Assembly (NCBI GenBank): GCA_024685655.1
Contig: JAIKVO010000082.1
Coordinates: 1-43,369, forward strand
Source of the DNA: Treponemataceae bacterium
Lineage (GTDB): Bacteria; Spirochaetota; Spirochaetia; Treponematales; Treponemataceae
Length of the DNA: 43,369 nt
Direction of reading: 5' to 3'
The notes below the pieces were generated by a model, which saw only the letters and a list, made by a program, of their open reading frames with translations, ran no database searches and was not told the origin of the DNA. Of the stretch, positions 16,096-24,410 are shown piece after piece. A program made the position numbers and the translations under genes. Position 1 is the stretch's first letter. Every line of letters starts with the position of its first letter.

Positions 16096-17089
16096 AATTT
16101 TGATTTTTGGGCTATTATCATTTTTAATTTTTGGAGGATGTTCTGCAATGGATAAAAACTTGGAAGCGATAAAAGGAAAAGATGGTGTTTTTGCAATAAT
16201 GGAAACATCAAGGGGAGATATAGTGTTACAGCTTCACTATAAGGAGACTCCTCTTACAGTTATAAACTTTGTTGGTCTTTCTGAAGGAACTTTGGATGCA
16301 ACAAAAGGTAAGCCATTTTATGATGGTCTTACGTTCCATCGTGTTATAGAAAACTTTATGATTCAGGGCGGTGATCCTCAGGGTAATGGTACGGGAGGTC
16401 CAGGATACAGGTTCTATGATGAATTTGTGGATACATTAAAACATGATGGACCTGGAGTTCTGTCTATGGCTAACTCTGGTTCAAATACAAACGGAAGCCA
16501 GTTTTTTATCACACATGTAGAGACACCTTGGCTTGATGGTAAACATACTGTTTTTGGTAAAGTAGTTACTGGGCAAGATGTTGTAAATAGCATTAAGCAA
16601 GGTGATACTATCAAACATATAACAATAGTTCGTCAGGGAAAGGAAGCAGAGGCTTTTTCAGCTACACAAGCAGATTTTGATAGGGAAATGAAAGCTAACG
16701 AGGAAAAACAAAAAGAAGCTTATGAAGCAGCTGTTGCTGAAGCAAAAGCCTATTATAACGATATAGCTAAGAAAGTTGACTATAAGATTCTAAAAGAAGG
16801 ATCTGGCGATAAGGTTGGTATAGTAAAGCAAGTTTCAGTTCATTATACAGGTTATCTTCAGGATGGAACCGTATTTGATTCATCTGAAGGAAGAGGTACT
16901 CTTGATTTTGTAACTGGTACAGGTCAGATGATAACAGGCTTTGACGCAATGGTCCAAGATATGAAAGTTGGTGAAAAAAGAAAGATTATTCTTCCACCTG
17001 AAGTAGCATATGGTAGTAGAGGCGCAGGAGATGTGATTCCTCCGAACGCAACTATTTCGTTTGATGTTGAGCTTGTAAGTGCAGAATAA
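16082..17089 (+). CDS. Dual-family peptidyl-prolyl isomerase lipoprotein (cyclophilin plus FKBP)
   Basis: The 335-residue product begins with a lipoprotein signal, [20 protein letters not shown], with lipidated Cys20. A full cyclophilin domain follows (about 35-180: [22 protein letters not shown], then [24 protein letters not shown]), which keeps the catalytic Arg in FHR. After an acidic/lysine-rich helical linker (about 190-230) comes an FKBP domain (about 240-335: [56 protein letters not shown]). Both domains catalyse proline cis-trans isomerisation and fold exported proteins. Dual-family immunophilins have been described in Treponema denticola and some Bacteroidetes. ATG 16082 is chosen because AGGA lies 6 nt upstream and the signal peptide starts there; it overlaps the previous gene by 14 nt. 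Confidence 0.92.
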   Translation: MKRSKILIFGLLSFLIFGGCSAMDKNLEAIKGKDGVFAIMETSRGDIVLQLHYKETPLTVINFVGLSEGTLDATKGKPFYDGLTFHRVIENFMIQGGDPQGNGTGGPGYRFYDEFVDTLKHDGPGVLSMANSGSNTNGSQFFITHVETPWLDGKHTVFGKVVTGQDVVNSIKQGDTIKHITIVRQGKEAEAFSATQADFDREMKANEEKQKEAYEAAVAEAKAYYNDIAKKVDYKILKEGSGDKVGIVKQVSVHYTGYLQDGTVFDSSEGRGTLDFVTGTGQMITGFDAMVQDMKVGEKRKIILPPEVAYGSRGAGDVIPPNATISFDVELVSAE

Positions 17090-17107
17090 GAATGTCAGTA
17101 TAAAAGT

Positions 17108-17134
17108 AGTCTGTTTGCCTTGTTCAAACAGACT
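17108..17134 (+). terminator. Hairpin after the immunophilin gene
   Basis: A perfect 10-bp stem (17108-17117 with 17125-17134) has a 7-nt loop. Only a weak T-rich stretch follows, so it may be an RNA 3'-end structure or inefficient terminator. Its 3' arm touches the -35 of the tRNA promoter. Confidence 0.5.
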
Positions 17135-17163
17135 TGACCTGAACTGCCTATTTATGATACATT
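17134..17163 (+). promoter_or_regulatory. Predicted tRNA promoter
   Basis: TTGACC (17134-17139) and an extended -10, TGA-TACATT (hexamer 17158-17163), are 18 bp apart. Transcription would start about 5 nt before the mature tRNA. The same TGATACATT string serves the rRNA methyltransferase gene at 28.3 kb. Confidence 0.5.
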
Positions 17164-17174
17164 GAACAAGTTAA

Positions 17175-17248
17175 GGGCCTATAGCTCAGTTGGTTAGAGC
17201 TGCGGACTCATAATCCGTCGGTCCCTGGTTCAAGTCCAGGTGGGCCCA
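17175..17248 (+). tRNA. tRNA with CAU anticodon (tRNA-Ile2 or elongator tRNA-Met)
   Basis: The 74-nt sequence folds as a standard cloverleaf: acceptor GGGCCTA with TGGGCCC, D-stem GCTC/GAGC, anticodon stem GCGGA/TCCGT around loop CTCATAA, and T-arm CCTGG-TTCAAGT-CCAGG. The anticodon is CAT. The first pair is G-C and fully matched, so it is not initiator tRNA. The T-arm and acceptor resemble lysidine-modified tRNA-Ile2 more than elongator Met, but that is a judgement. The CCA end is not encoded. A terminator follows directly. Confidence 0.93.
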
Positions 17249-17251
17249 TAG

Positions 17252-17284
17252 AAAGGCTGTCCAAATAGGACAGCTTTTTTTTTG
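17252..17284 (+). terminator. Intrinsic terminator after the tRNA
   Basis: A GCTGTCC/GGACAGC stem (17256-17262 with 17268-17274), extended by A-T and G-T pairs, has a 5-nt loop and runs directly into nine T residues. Confidence 0.9.
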
Positions 17285-17337
17285 CATTTATAAAGGCAGC
17301 CGGATATTGATTATTGTCGCGATTTGATAGGGAAAAA

Positions 17338-18012
17338 ATGGACTATTTACACGAAGGCTTAGTTAAATTAAACTTTTCCACAGAAACGATACCTGCTATT
17401 GAAAATAATTTGAAAAAGTACGTCAACGAACTTATACTTTTCAACAGTGCCTATGATTTGGTTGGCGCAGAAACAACCGATGAAATCGTTATTCGTCATA
17501 TTTTGGACAGCCTTTCTGCATATCATATAATACGTAAACTGGTTGATGAAAAGAAAGCCAACGGTGCTTCTGAGCTTTGTATAGCTGATATCGGTTCTGG
17601 AGGAGGACTTCCGGGTATACCGTTGGCTATATGCATGGAAGACGTTCATTTTCGTTTAATCGAGCGGATGAGTAAAAGATGCCTTTTTTTGGAGAATTGT
17701 GTTGCAATTTTAGGTTTGACAAATGTTAAAGTCGAGAATATCGAGCTTGAACGCGTACCACAAGAAAGCATAGATATTTCGGTTTTTCGTGCTTTTCGTC
17801 CGCTTGAGTACAAAATGACTAAAAGATTGATACGTGTTCTTAAGCATGGAGGATATCTTGCTGCTTATAAAGCACGAGAAGAAAAAATCATTGAGGAAAT
17901 GAGTAAAATATCAGAATTAATACCGGAATATCAGCGAATTCCCTTGGATGTTCCATACCTTACTGATAAAGGCGAATACGAAAGAAACCTTGTTCTTGTA
18001 CAAAGACCTTAA
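17338..18012 (+). CDS. rsmG: 16S rRNA (guanine-N7) methyltransferase RsmG (GidB)
   Basis: RsmG methylates G527 of 16S rRNA using S-adenosylmethionine. The 224-residue product has the family features: LNLTA-like motif YDLVGAETTDEIVIRHILDSLSAY, the SAM-binding loop IADIGSGGGLPGIPLAI, FRLIERMSKRCLFL, and the late motif VFRAFRPL. Starts considered are TTG 17314 and ATG 17338; the latter has AGGG 5 nt upstream and gives the normal N-terminus. It is preceded by the tRNA terminator, so it needs its own promoter, not located. Loss of this enzyme gives low-level streptomycin resistance in other bacteria. Confidence 0.93.
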   Translation: MDYLHEGLVKLNFSTETIPAIENNLKKYVNELILFNSAYDLVGAETTDEIVIRHILDSLSAYHIIRKLVDEKKANGASELCIADIGSGGGLPGIPLAICMEDVHFRLIERMSKRCLFLENCVAILGLTNVKVENIELERVPQESIDISVFRAFRPLEYKMTKRLIRVLKHGGYLAAYKAREEKIIEEMSKISELIPEYQRIPLDVPYLTDKGEYERNLVLVQRP

Positions 18013-18047
18013 AATGCCTTTTACCTGTAACTCATAACAGGGGAAAA

Positions 18048-19412
18048 TCAGAAAGGATTCTTTGTATCGATCTTGTTAAGAATCTTGATAAGTCCAGTTT
18101 TATCTATTAAATCTATTGGACGACCCTCAATGAATTTACGAGCTTCTTCTGTATAGGTTCCAGCCGTGAAACAAAGACCTCGACCTGCTTTCAAATCTCT
18201 TAGACGTGCATGAAATTCGCGTACAAATAACTCACCAGTTGAGCCTGTTGTTCTGTAGAATCTGAAAATAACAGTATCTTGCCATTTTGAGGTATCTATT
18301 TCAGTTAATACTTCCGTACATTCATTTGTTGCCGTTATATCAATTATTTTTACTATGGCGGTCTTTCCAAAGTAAATCTGGACTATTTTTCGACATAAAG
18401 CAATAAAATCACTGTTGCTTGAAATAAGATAAATCTGAAGGTTTGCATTTTGAGAAAGTTCTTGATATCTGGCAATTAATGCCTGAACATCTTTGAATCC
18501 AGGAACGGTTTGTTGAATTTCTTTCAAAATATTTAATGCTCGGCTTATATCGGATAGCGCAAGATAAGAATGAGCGAGTCTGTACCGTATGTTCGTAAGT
18601 ATATCAATTGGAGCTTGTGTGTGTTTTAGGCCGATTTCAAAATCTAAAATGGCTTTATCATGTTGATTTGCATTCGCATGAATAATTCCGGCAGAAAGAC
18701 AAGATTTAGCTCCGAATTCAGGATCTGGTCGCAAATGCATAAAGATTTTAAGAGCTTTTTCTCCGCTTCCACCTTCGTTCATGGCATCAGCCATAGCGAA
18801 AAGCAATTCCTTATCATCAGGATTCAAGTCAAGTGCTCGCTTAATATAAGGAAGGGATTCACGAAAATTGTGGAATTTGTATAAAGCGAGACCTGCATAT
18901 TTATAAGTGTCTTGTACTTCTTTATTGATGGCTATTGCTTTTTTGAGAAGAGGAATAGCTTTATCATATTCTTTGTTAAGATAAAAAGCCTGACCTAAGT
19001 AAAAATTCACTTCGAAATTATCTGGCTGTAATTTACGTGCTTGAATAAGACCTTTGAAAGATTCTTCAAGTTTGTTGTTTTTGAGTGCGCTTATTCCCTG
19101 TCTAAGAGCTGTGGTAAAAATATCAACTTCTGGGTGAGCTACAGCGATGCCAAGAAGAGTATCGTAAAGCGGAAATGCTTTATCCCATAATTGTTCCTTA
19201 TAATACAAATCACTAAGAGAAAGAAGTCCTGCTACATTATGTGGATCTTGTGAAAGTTTCTTTGTTGCTTCTCGTATAATTGTCTGCCGATTTTTTTGAG
19301 AAGAAGATGAAGATAAAGCCTTTTTACGTCTTGCTCCAGAAATAATAAGAAAAAGAGCAATTATGCTGAAAACAACGATAGCTGCTATAATTATAGGTAA
19401 AAGAGATTGCAT
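18048..19412 (-). CDS. Membrane-anchored TPR protein with a C-terminal Mrr-like domain
   Basis: The 454-residue product has one N-terminal membrane helix (LLPIIIAAIVVFSIIALFLII, about 4-24) followed by a basic RRKK stop. Tandem tetratricopeptide repeats span about 50-310, for example NFEVNFYLGQAFYLNKEYDKAIPLLKKA. The C-terminal domain (about 335-450) resembles the Mrr-type endonuclease fold: KAGRGLCFTAGTYTEEARKFIEG and RPIDLIDKTGLIKIL. Where active Mrr proteins carry QxK, this one reads IFR, so catalysis is doubtful. The TPR and anchor should make a cytoplasm-facing scaffold. It is divergent from the LysM operon. A -10 sits 6 nt before the ATG with no Shine-Dalgarno. Function is unknown. Confidence 0.82.
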   Translation of the reverse strand: MQSLLPIIIAAIVVFSIIALFLIISGARRKKALSSSSSQKNRQTIIREATKKLSQDPHNVAGLLSLSDLYYKEQLWDKAFPLYDTLLGIAVAHPEVDIFTTALRQGISALKNNKLEESFKGLIQARKLQPDNFEVNFYLGQAFYLNKEYDKAIPLLKKAIAINKEVQDTYKYAGLALYKFHNFRESLPYIKRALDLNPDDKELLFAMADAMNEGGSGEKALKIFMHLRPDPEFGAKSCLSAGIIHANANQHDKAILDFEIGLKHTQAPIDILTNIRYRLAHSYLALSDISRALNILKEIQQTVPGFKDVQALIARYQELSQNANLQIYLISSNSDFIALCRKIVQIYFGKTAIVKIIDITATNECTEVLTEIDTSKWQDTVIFRFYRTTGSTGELFVREFHARLRDLKAGRGLCFTAGTYTEEARKFIEGRPIDLIDKTGLIKILNKIDTKNPF

Positions 19413-19418
19413 AATATA

Positions 19419-19447
19419 ATTATGTACTTCTATTTACTCCATGTCAA
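19419..19447 (-). promoter_or_regulatory. Predicted promoter of the TPR gene, leaderless type
   Basis: On the minus strand a perfect TTGACA (19442-19447) is 17 bp from CATAAT (19419-19424). Six bases then lead to the ATG at 19412. No ribosome site is present in that interval. Confidence 0.65.
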
Positions 19448-19499
19448 GAAAGTTCAAAATATAAAAAATATGAAAATTTGATGAAAAAAAAAGCTGTCG

Positions 19500-19528
19500 T
19501 TGACAATAACGAGTAACCATAATAACAT
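19500..19528 (+). promoter_or_regulatory. Candidate promoter of the LysM operon
   Basis: A perfect TTGACA (19500-19505) lies 17 bp from TAACAT (19523-19528). The -10 is only a 4/6 match. It would give a leader of about a dozen bases that just contains the AGAGG site. Confidence 0.4.
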
Positions 19529-19546
19529 TTAGTAGAGGTGTATCTG

Positions 19547-21424
19547 TTGAGTAAAGCAATGATAGGAATAAAAATTGCAGATGGTTCCTTTTACCCGATT
19601 CTTGAAGAGGGCGTTCCAGGTGAGAAAAAACTGGTAGTTACGACCGCTCGTGATAAACAGACGACTGTACAGATAAATCTTTACAGATCAGAATCAGGTA
19701 ATATGGATGATGCAGATTATGTAGATACGCTTCTTATTGATAATCTTAAGCCACATCAGAAGGAAGAACCTTCGTTCAATCTTATAGTTAAAATAGATGA
19801 AAATAATATGCTATCAGCAGAAATTGATGATCCAGAAACTGGGGAAAAATCTGATACAAAAGTCTCGCTGGTGAATATGGGAAATAAGTCAATTTTCGAT
19901 GATACGGATTTTACAGTATCTGCTGAAGAAGAGCCTGCGACATATACACCTGTAGAAGATACACCTGAAGCAGAAGACGATGAAATATCGGAAAATTCAG
20001 ATGAGGTAGAATTAGAATCAAATTTAGATGAAGAAGATTTTTCTTTAAGCGATACACTTAGTGATATTCCAGATTTAGACGATGAGCAAATTAAAACAGA
20101 AAAAAACGATGATTTTTCTTTTTCAGATGAAGAAGACTCAGATGAGCAATTATATGGAGGATTTCCTCCTGATATAGCATCTATTATATATGACGATTTT
20201 TCTTTTTCAGAAAAGGCAGAAAAAATTAAAGCAGAAAAGGAAGAGCCAATACCAGAACCAAGCGAATCTGCATCTGATGATTTTGCCCTTCCAGACTTCG
20301 ATAGTCTTGATGAACCAGAAGAAACCCCTATAGCTTCGGATGACTTTTCTGTACAAGATGATTTAGGTACAGAAACATTAAACGATGATTTTTCATTTAC
20401 CGAGGAGCAGACAGATCAGTCACCCTCAATTGATGATATATCAGAAAATAACGACGACTTTTCTTTTTCAGATGAAGCAGCTACAGATGAGCAATTATCT
20501 GAGGAAGTCCCGGATGATATAGCATCTATTATAGATGACGACTTTTCTTTTTCGGATCAAGCAGAAGAAATTAAGGCAGAAAAAGAAGAGGTTGTAGCAG
20601 AACCGATTGCGGAAGCTGTTTTGTCAGACGATGATTTTTCATTTTCTACAGATTTTTTGGATGATGAAAATGAAGCTGATGACGATGAAAAACCGTTCTC
20701 ATTCGATTCTTTACCAGATTTCGATGAAATACCGGAACTTGCTGATTCGTCAGAAAAATCTGAATTTGCTACTGATGATTTGGACATTGATTTCACAATA
20801 CCAGAAGAAAACGATATGAAAAGAAAAAATTACAACGACACTTACGATGATTACTCGGATCAGCAGTCAAACTATGAATATGCATCTAGTGGTGGAATGC
20901 AAAATGCTTTGTTCGGTGGCGATGATTTGTTTGAAGAGACAAAGAAACGAAAAGAGCGTAGGAATATAGTACCTGTTATAATTTGTATTTTGTGTGCGCT
21001 TATATCATTAGGTGTTTTAGGTATAATTCTTTATTTAACACCATCAATTATGAAGATAGCTGGTGGAAAACAAGCTGAAAATACAGCTGTTATAGAATCT
21101 GTGGAATCTGGTGCAGAAAAACAGATTATAGAAGCAGAAGAGGAAATAATAATCCCAGAACCAACTATACGGAAAACGGAAGAAAACAAGATAGTTGTCT
21201 TAAATGAAACAGTTCCTCCTGTTGTTCCTGAAACGAAAAAAGAGCAAAAAGAAATTTCAAATATAATAAGGCATCTTGTAAAGTGGGGAGACACTCTTTG
21301 GGATTTGGCGGGATTCTATTACAGGAATCCGTGGTTATATAAGATTATTTCAGATGCAAATAATCTAAAGAATCCAGATTTAATAATTTCAGGTACATAC
21401 CTGACGATTCCGGATCATGAGTAG
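19547..21424 (+). CDS. Acidic-repeat membrane protein with C-terminal LysM domain
   Basis: The 625-residue product has four parts. An N-terminal globular segment (1-110) starts MSKAMIGIKIADGSFYPILEEG. An extremely acidic, probably disordered region (about 125-430) contains many DDFSFSDE-like units. One transmembrane helix follows (about 472-494, NIVPVIICILCALISLGVLGIIL). A C-terminal LysM domain (about 574-622, VKWGDTLWDLAGFYYRNPWLYKIISDANNLKNPDLIISGTYLTIP) should bind peptidoglycan. The acidic part would be cytoplasmic and the LysM periplasmic. TTG 19547 is preferred because AGAGG lies 8 nt upstream; GTG 19538 and ATG 19559 are alternatives. It heads a cell-wall operon with the next two genes. 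The acidic part may bind partners, which is inference. Confidence 0.82.
   Translation: MSKAMIGIKIADGSFYPILEEGVPGEKKLVVTTARDKQTTVQINLYRSESGNMDDADYVDTLLIDNLKPHQKEEPSFNLIVKIDENNMLSAEIDDPETGEKSDTKVSLVNMGNKSIFDDTDFTVSAEEEPATYTPVEDTPEAEDDEISENSDEVELESNLDEEDFSLSDTLSDIPDLDDEQIKTEKNDDFSFSDEEDSDEQLYGGFPPDIASIIYDDFSFSEKAEKIKAEKEEPIPEPSESASDDFALPDFDSLDEPEETPIASDDFSVQDDLGTETLNDDFSFTEEQTDQSPSIDDISENNDDFSFSDEAATDEQLSEEVPDDIASIIDDDFSFSDQAEEIKAEKEEVVAEPIAEAVLSDDDFSFSTDFLDDENEADDDEKPFSFDSLPDFDEIPELADSSEKSEFATDDLDIDFTIPEENDMKRKNYNDTYDDYSDQQSNYEYASSGGMQNALFGGDDLFEETKKRKERRNIVPVIICILCALISLGVLGIILYLTPSIMKIAGGKQAENTAVIESVESGAEKQIIEAEEEIIIPEPTIRKTEENKIVVLNETVPPVVPETKKEQKEISNIIRHLVKWGDTLWDLAGFYYRNPWLYKIISDANNLKNPDLIISGTYLTIPDHE
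20103..20600 (+). repeat. Internal repeats coding DDFSFSD units
   Basis: Within the LysM gene a module of roughly 150 bp occurs twice, at about 20103-20255 and 20454-20606. Both copies code for NDDFSFSDE, then DEQL, then DIASII, then DDFSFS and KAEKEE. Shorter DDFS(F/V) units lie between and around them. The copies have drifted at third positions and by substitutions, so this is an old duplication still under coding constraint. Confidence 0.8.
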
Positions 21425-21432
21425 ACGAGTAT

Positions 21433-23526
21433 ATGAATAAACAGAAAGTTATCTTTTTACTATTCATATTATTAAGCATGTATTTGTTTATTTCATGCTC
21501 TCCTAAAGAAGAAAAAACAGACACCTATTATTTTTCTGCTTTACAAAAAATTGAGAATGGAGAAAAAGAAGAAGCTGTTACTCTTCTTGAAAAGGGAATA
21601 AGAAATTCGTCACCTGCAGTTTCTAGACTTTGTTCCCTTTATTTATCAGAAATTAACAAGAAAAAAGCAATCGAAATAATTGAAAATGCACTCAAACAAT
21701 TTCCAGATGATAATGCAGTGAATTGCCGTTACATGACAGTTCTATATGAAGCTGGAAAATATAATGAATTACTTGATTTTTCGGAAAAGAAAAGAGAGTT
21801 TCTCGGGAAAGATAATGAATATATAAAATACCGTTTGTTAGCACTCGCAAAAATAGGCGACAATCGTTTTGCCAATGAATTTGAATCATGGTTCACAGAA
21901 ACTAAATTCACTTCTTATCACAGGGAATTTCTTGATGATTGGCATAAAGACAGCTCATATATAGAGTTTAAATATTATAATGAAGATACTTTTGACCGTT
22001 TTGAAAAAGTGATAAATGCACGTCTTTATGTAAACGCTGGAAATTATTCAAAAGCATATAAGGAAATTTGCTCTGCGGAGGAAACAGAAGAAAAGCTTGT
22101 GAATTTGTTGTGTTCTTTTTCTTTGAATGTACTCTCTGATATTGGAAAAGCGTTTTTGTACGGAACCTCAAACAAAGTGGTTGATGCTTTGATTTTTTCA
22201 AAAGCAGGAGTTCAAGCAGAGCAAAATGAAAAGAAGCAAATCCTGTTTTTTTATGCTGGGCGAATGCTCGACAAAGCAGGCAGTGCATATAGAAACACAG
22301 CTCTGGAAAACTTGAGAACATCGTATTCGCTCGCAGCAGATTCTGCATCACGAGATAATGCATTATGGTATTATCTTGAAACATCGCGACATATATCGCT
22401 GGAAAAAGCAGTTTCTGCCTTGAATGAACTAGCTCCAAGTTGGACTGATCCTACATATTTTGAAGATTTTTTTGATGATTTAAGTCAGGAATTGCTTTAC
22501 GCAAAAGAAAATGATTTATTCTGCAATATTTTTGAAAAGAATAAGTTTTATTTCAGCAAAGCGAGCTATACAAAATATGCATACATAACAGCCCGACTTA
22601 TTGAAGAAGATATGGCAGAACCTCCTTCAGGGCCAAAGCAAATTTATATTGACTCGTTACTTGATTCTGCATGGGAAACATCGGAAGCAAATACATATTA
22701 TCGCATTCTTTTAGCAGATAAAATGAAAAAATCAGATTTTGATTTTTTTGCGTCTGATGCAATAAGTTTGGAAATAAAAGATTCTGATGAAGAAAAAATT
22801 GCCGCTTCATTGTTGGACAATTCCTTATATCAGCATTTTTACACATATTACAAAAACAATTGGAGAAATATTTCTGAATTATATTCAATTGAATTAATAA
22901 AGCAGATAAAAGAGGCAGAAAAAGCAAATAAAGAAAAATACGCGGATGTCCTTAGACTTTCCAGTACTGGTTTAAGTGACAGTGAATTAAAATATAGGAA
23001 AGATATTTTTAAATCTTTATATCCAAGATTCTATGAAGATAAAATTTCTGAAAAGACGGCAGAATACAAATTACCAGAGTATTTTGTTTATTCGCTAATA
23101 AGAACCGAAAGTTATTTTGATTTTGACGTATATTCATCAGCAGGAGCAATCGGTTTATGTCAATTAATGGAACAAACTGCTTCTGATATAGCAAAAAAAC
23201 TTAAGATGGAACAATACGATCTTTTGGATCCGGATACAAATATGACTTTTGGTATATATTATTTAAGCGAATTGATCAGAAGACTTGATAATAATAGCAT
23301 ACAAGCGTTTCTTGCGTATAACTGCGGAATTACACGACTACGTAATTGGAACGAGACGTTCAAAGGATTGCCTGTTGATTTATTTTTAGAAATAGTTCCA
23401 ATTGAGGAAACTCGTGAGTATGGAAAAAAGATACTGACAGCTGCTTGTTTATACGGGAATCTTTATTATAATAAACCTTTTTCAGTAATCTTGGACGAAA
23501 TGTTTTGTAGAATGAAGCAATCGTAA
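21433..23526 (+). CDS. Soluble lytic transglycosylase-type lipoprotein (Slt/MltE-like SLT domain)
   Basis: The 697-residue product begins with a lipoprotein signal, MNKQKVIFLLFILLSMYLFISC (Cys22). A long alpha-helical, TPR-like region (about 40-520) resembles the Slt70 superhelix. The C-terminal SLT catalytic domain (about 540-680) contains YSLIRTESYFDFDVYSSAGA with catalytic Glu near residue 559, then IGLCQLMEQTA and FLAYNCGITRL. The enzyme cleaves peptidoglycan glycan strands, forming 1,6-anhydro ends. AYNCG replaces the usual AYNAG. It starts 8 nt after the LysM gene, so cotranscription is very likely, and a polysaccharide deacetylase follows 15 nt later. Confidence 0.9.
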   Translation: MNKQKVIFLLFILLSMYLFISCSPKEEKTDTYYFSALQKIENGEKEEAVTLLEKGIRNSSPAVSRLCSLYLSEINKKKAIEIIENALKQFPDDNAVNCRYMTVLYEAGKYNELLDFSEKKREFLGKDNEYIKYRLLALAKIGDNRFANEFESWFTETKFTSYHREFLDDWHKDSSYIEFKYYNEDTFDRFEKVINARLYVNAGNYSKAYKEICSAEETEEKLVNLLCSFSLNVLSDIGKAFLYGTSNKVVDALIFSKAGVQAEQNEKKQILFFYAGRMLDKAGSAYRNTALENLRTSYSLAADSASRDNALWYYLETSRHISLEKAVSALNELAPSWTDPTYFEDFFDDLSQELLYAKENDLFCNIFEKNKFYFSKASYTKYAYITARLIEEDMAEPPSGPKQIYIDSLLDSAWETSEANTYYRILLADKMKKSDFDFFASDAISLEIKDSDEEKIAASLLDNSLYQHFYTYYKNNWRNISELYSIELIKQIKEAEKANKEKYADVLRLSSTGLSDSELKYRKDIFKSLYPRFYEDKISEKTAEYKLPEYFVYSLIRTESYFDFDVYSSAGAIGLCQLMEQTASDIAKKLKMEQYDLLDPDTNMTFGIYYLSELIRRLDNNSIQAFLAYNCGITRLRNWNETFKGLPVDLFLEIVPIEETREYGKKILTAACLYGNLYYNKPFSVILDEMFCRMKQS

Positions 23527-23541
23527 AAGGAGATAGATGAT

Positions 23542-24300
23542 ATGATTACAGCCTATTTAACAATCGATGACATACCAACGAAACAAACTCCGAAATTAAT
23601 TGATTTTCTTGTTTCATTGAATATTAGACCTATTATGTTTTGCTGGGGACAAAGGCTTGAAGAATGCAGAAGTGAAGCGATTTATGCACTAAAAAATGGC
23701 GCCGTTTTACAGAACCACAGTTACAGCCATCCGCATTTTAGCGATCTTTCGTTTGAAGAGGCAAAAAAAGAAATTCTGCGCAACGAAGAACTTTTGGAAA
23801 TTATTTATGCAGAAGCTGGGGTAAAACGGGAGTATAAGCTTTTCCGCTTTCCGTATGGTGACCAAGGCGGTGAGAACAAGAATAAAATTCAACAATTTTT
23901 GCGTGAACAAGGATTTGCGCATATAGATGACCAGGCTTTTGACAATATGATGTATGTACAAAAGGGTCAAAAAGAAGACACTGATGTTTATTGGACATTT
24001 GATTACGCAGAGTACAACATACGGCCAGGCAGTTCTTTCAAGTTTGAGGATGTTATAAACAGAATAAATGATTTTGTCGGGTCGTCGGCAGTTAAGTGTG
24101 CAGAAAGCAGAGATTGTAATGATATAGCCACATGGAAAGAAGGACAAAGCGGAAAAGCTCCTGACGGGGCTGTTTCAAAAAACATAATCCTTATACATGA
24201 TCACACAGAAACGGAAGAATGCTACCCCGGCTACTTTGAAAAGCAGATAAAGCTTGTTTTGGAGCGAGGAGTTCGTTTCGTGGATCCAGCTGTTATATAG
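23542..24300 (+). CDS. Polysaccharide deacetylase (NodB homology domain)
   Basis: The 252 residues show the NodB fold motifs: TIDD with the catalytic base and metal Asp (Asp9-Asp10), the metal-binding HSYSH (His59, His63), RFPYGDQGG (motif 3) and the late ILIHDHTE (motif 5). Members remove N-acetyl groups from peptidoglycan, chitin or related glycans with a metal ion. No signal peptide is present, unusual for a wall enzyme, so it may act inside the cell or be a carbohydrate esterase of another substrate. GGAG precedes the ATG. It is the last gene of the LysM-transglycosylase operon. Confidence 0.88.
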   Translation: MITAYLTIDDIPTKQTPKLIDFLVSLNIRPIMFCWGQRLEECRSEAIYALKNGAVLQNHSYSHPHFSDLSFEEAKKEILRNEELLEIIYAEAGVKREYKLFRFPYGDQGGENKNKIQQFLREQGFAHIDDQAFDNMMYVQKGQKEDTDVYWTFDYAEYNIRPGSSFKFEDVINRINDFVGSSAVKCAESRDCNDIATWKEGQSGKAPDGAVSKNIILIHDHTETEECYPGYFEKQIKLVLERGVRFVDPAVI

Positions 24301-24325
24301 GATTAGCGATGGTAGGGGCGCGTAG

Positions 24326-24390
24326 CGTTCGGCAAAACGTAGTTTTGCCGAATGAAACCCCGGACGTAGCGACGGCGCATTTATGCGCCG
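24326..24390. repeat. Double dyad element in the deacetylase-trkH convergent gap
   Basis: Two hairpins follow one another, each led by CGTAGCG (24321-24327 and 24365-24371). The first has an 11-bp stem TTCGGCAAAAC/GTTTTGCCGAA (24328-24338 with 24342-24352). The second has an 8-bp stem CGGCGCAT/ATGCGCCG (24373-24380 with 24383-24390). Flanking GGGG (24315-24318) and CCCC (24395-24398) could close both into one cloverleaf-like fold. It may serve as a bidirectional transcription end or a REP-like element. Confidence 0.6.
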
Positions 24391-24410
24391 GAATCCCCAT
24401 AAAAAATCAG

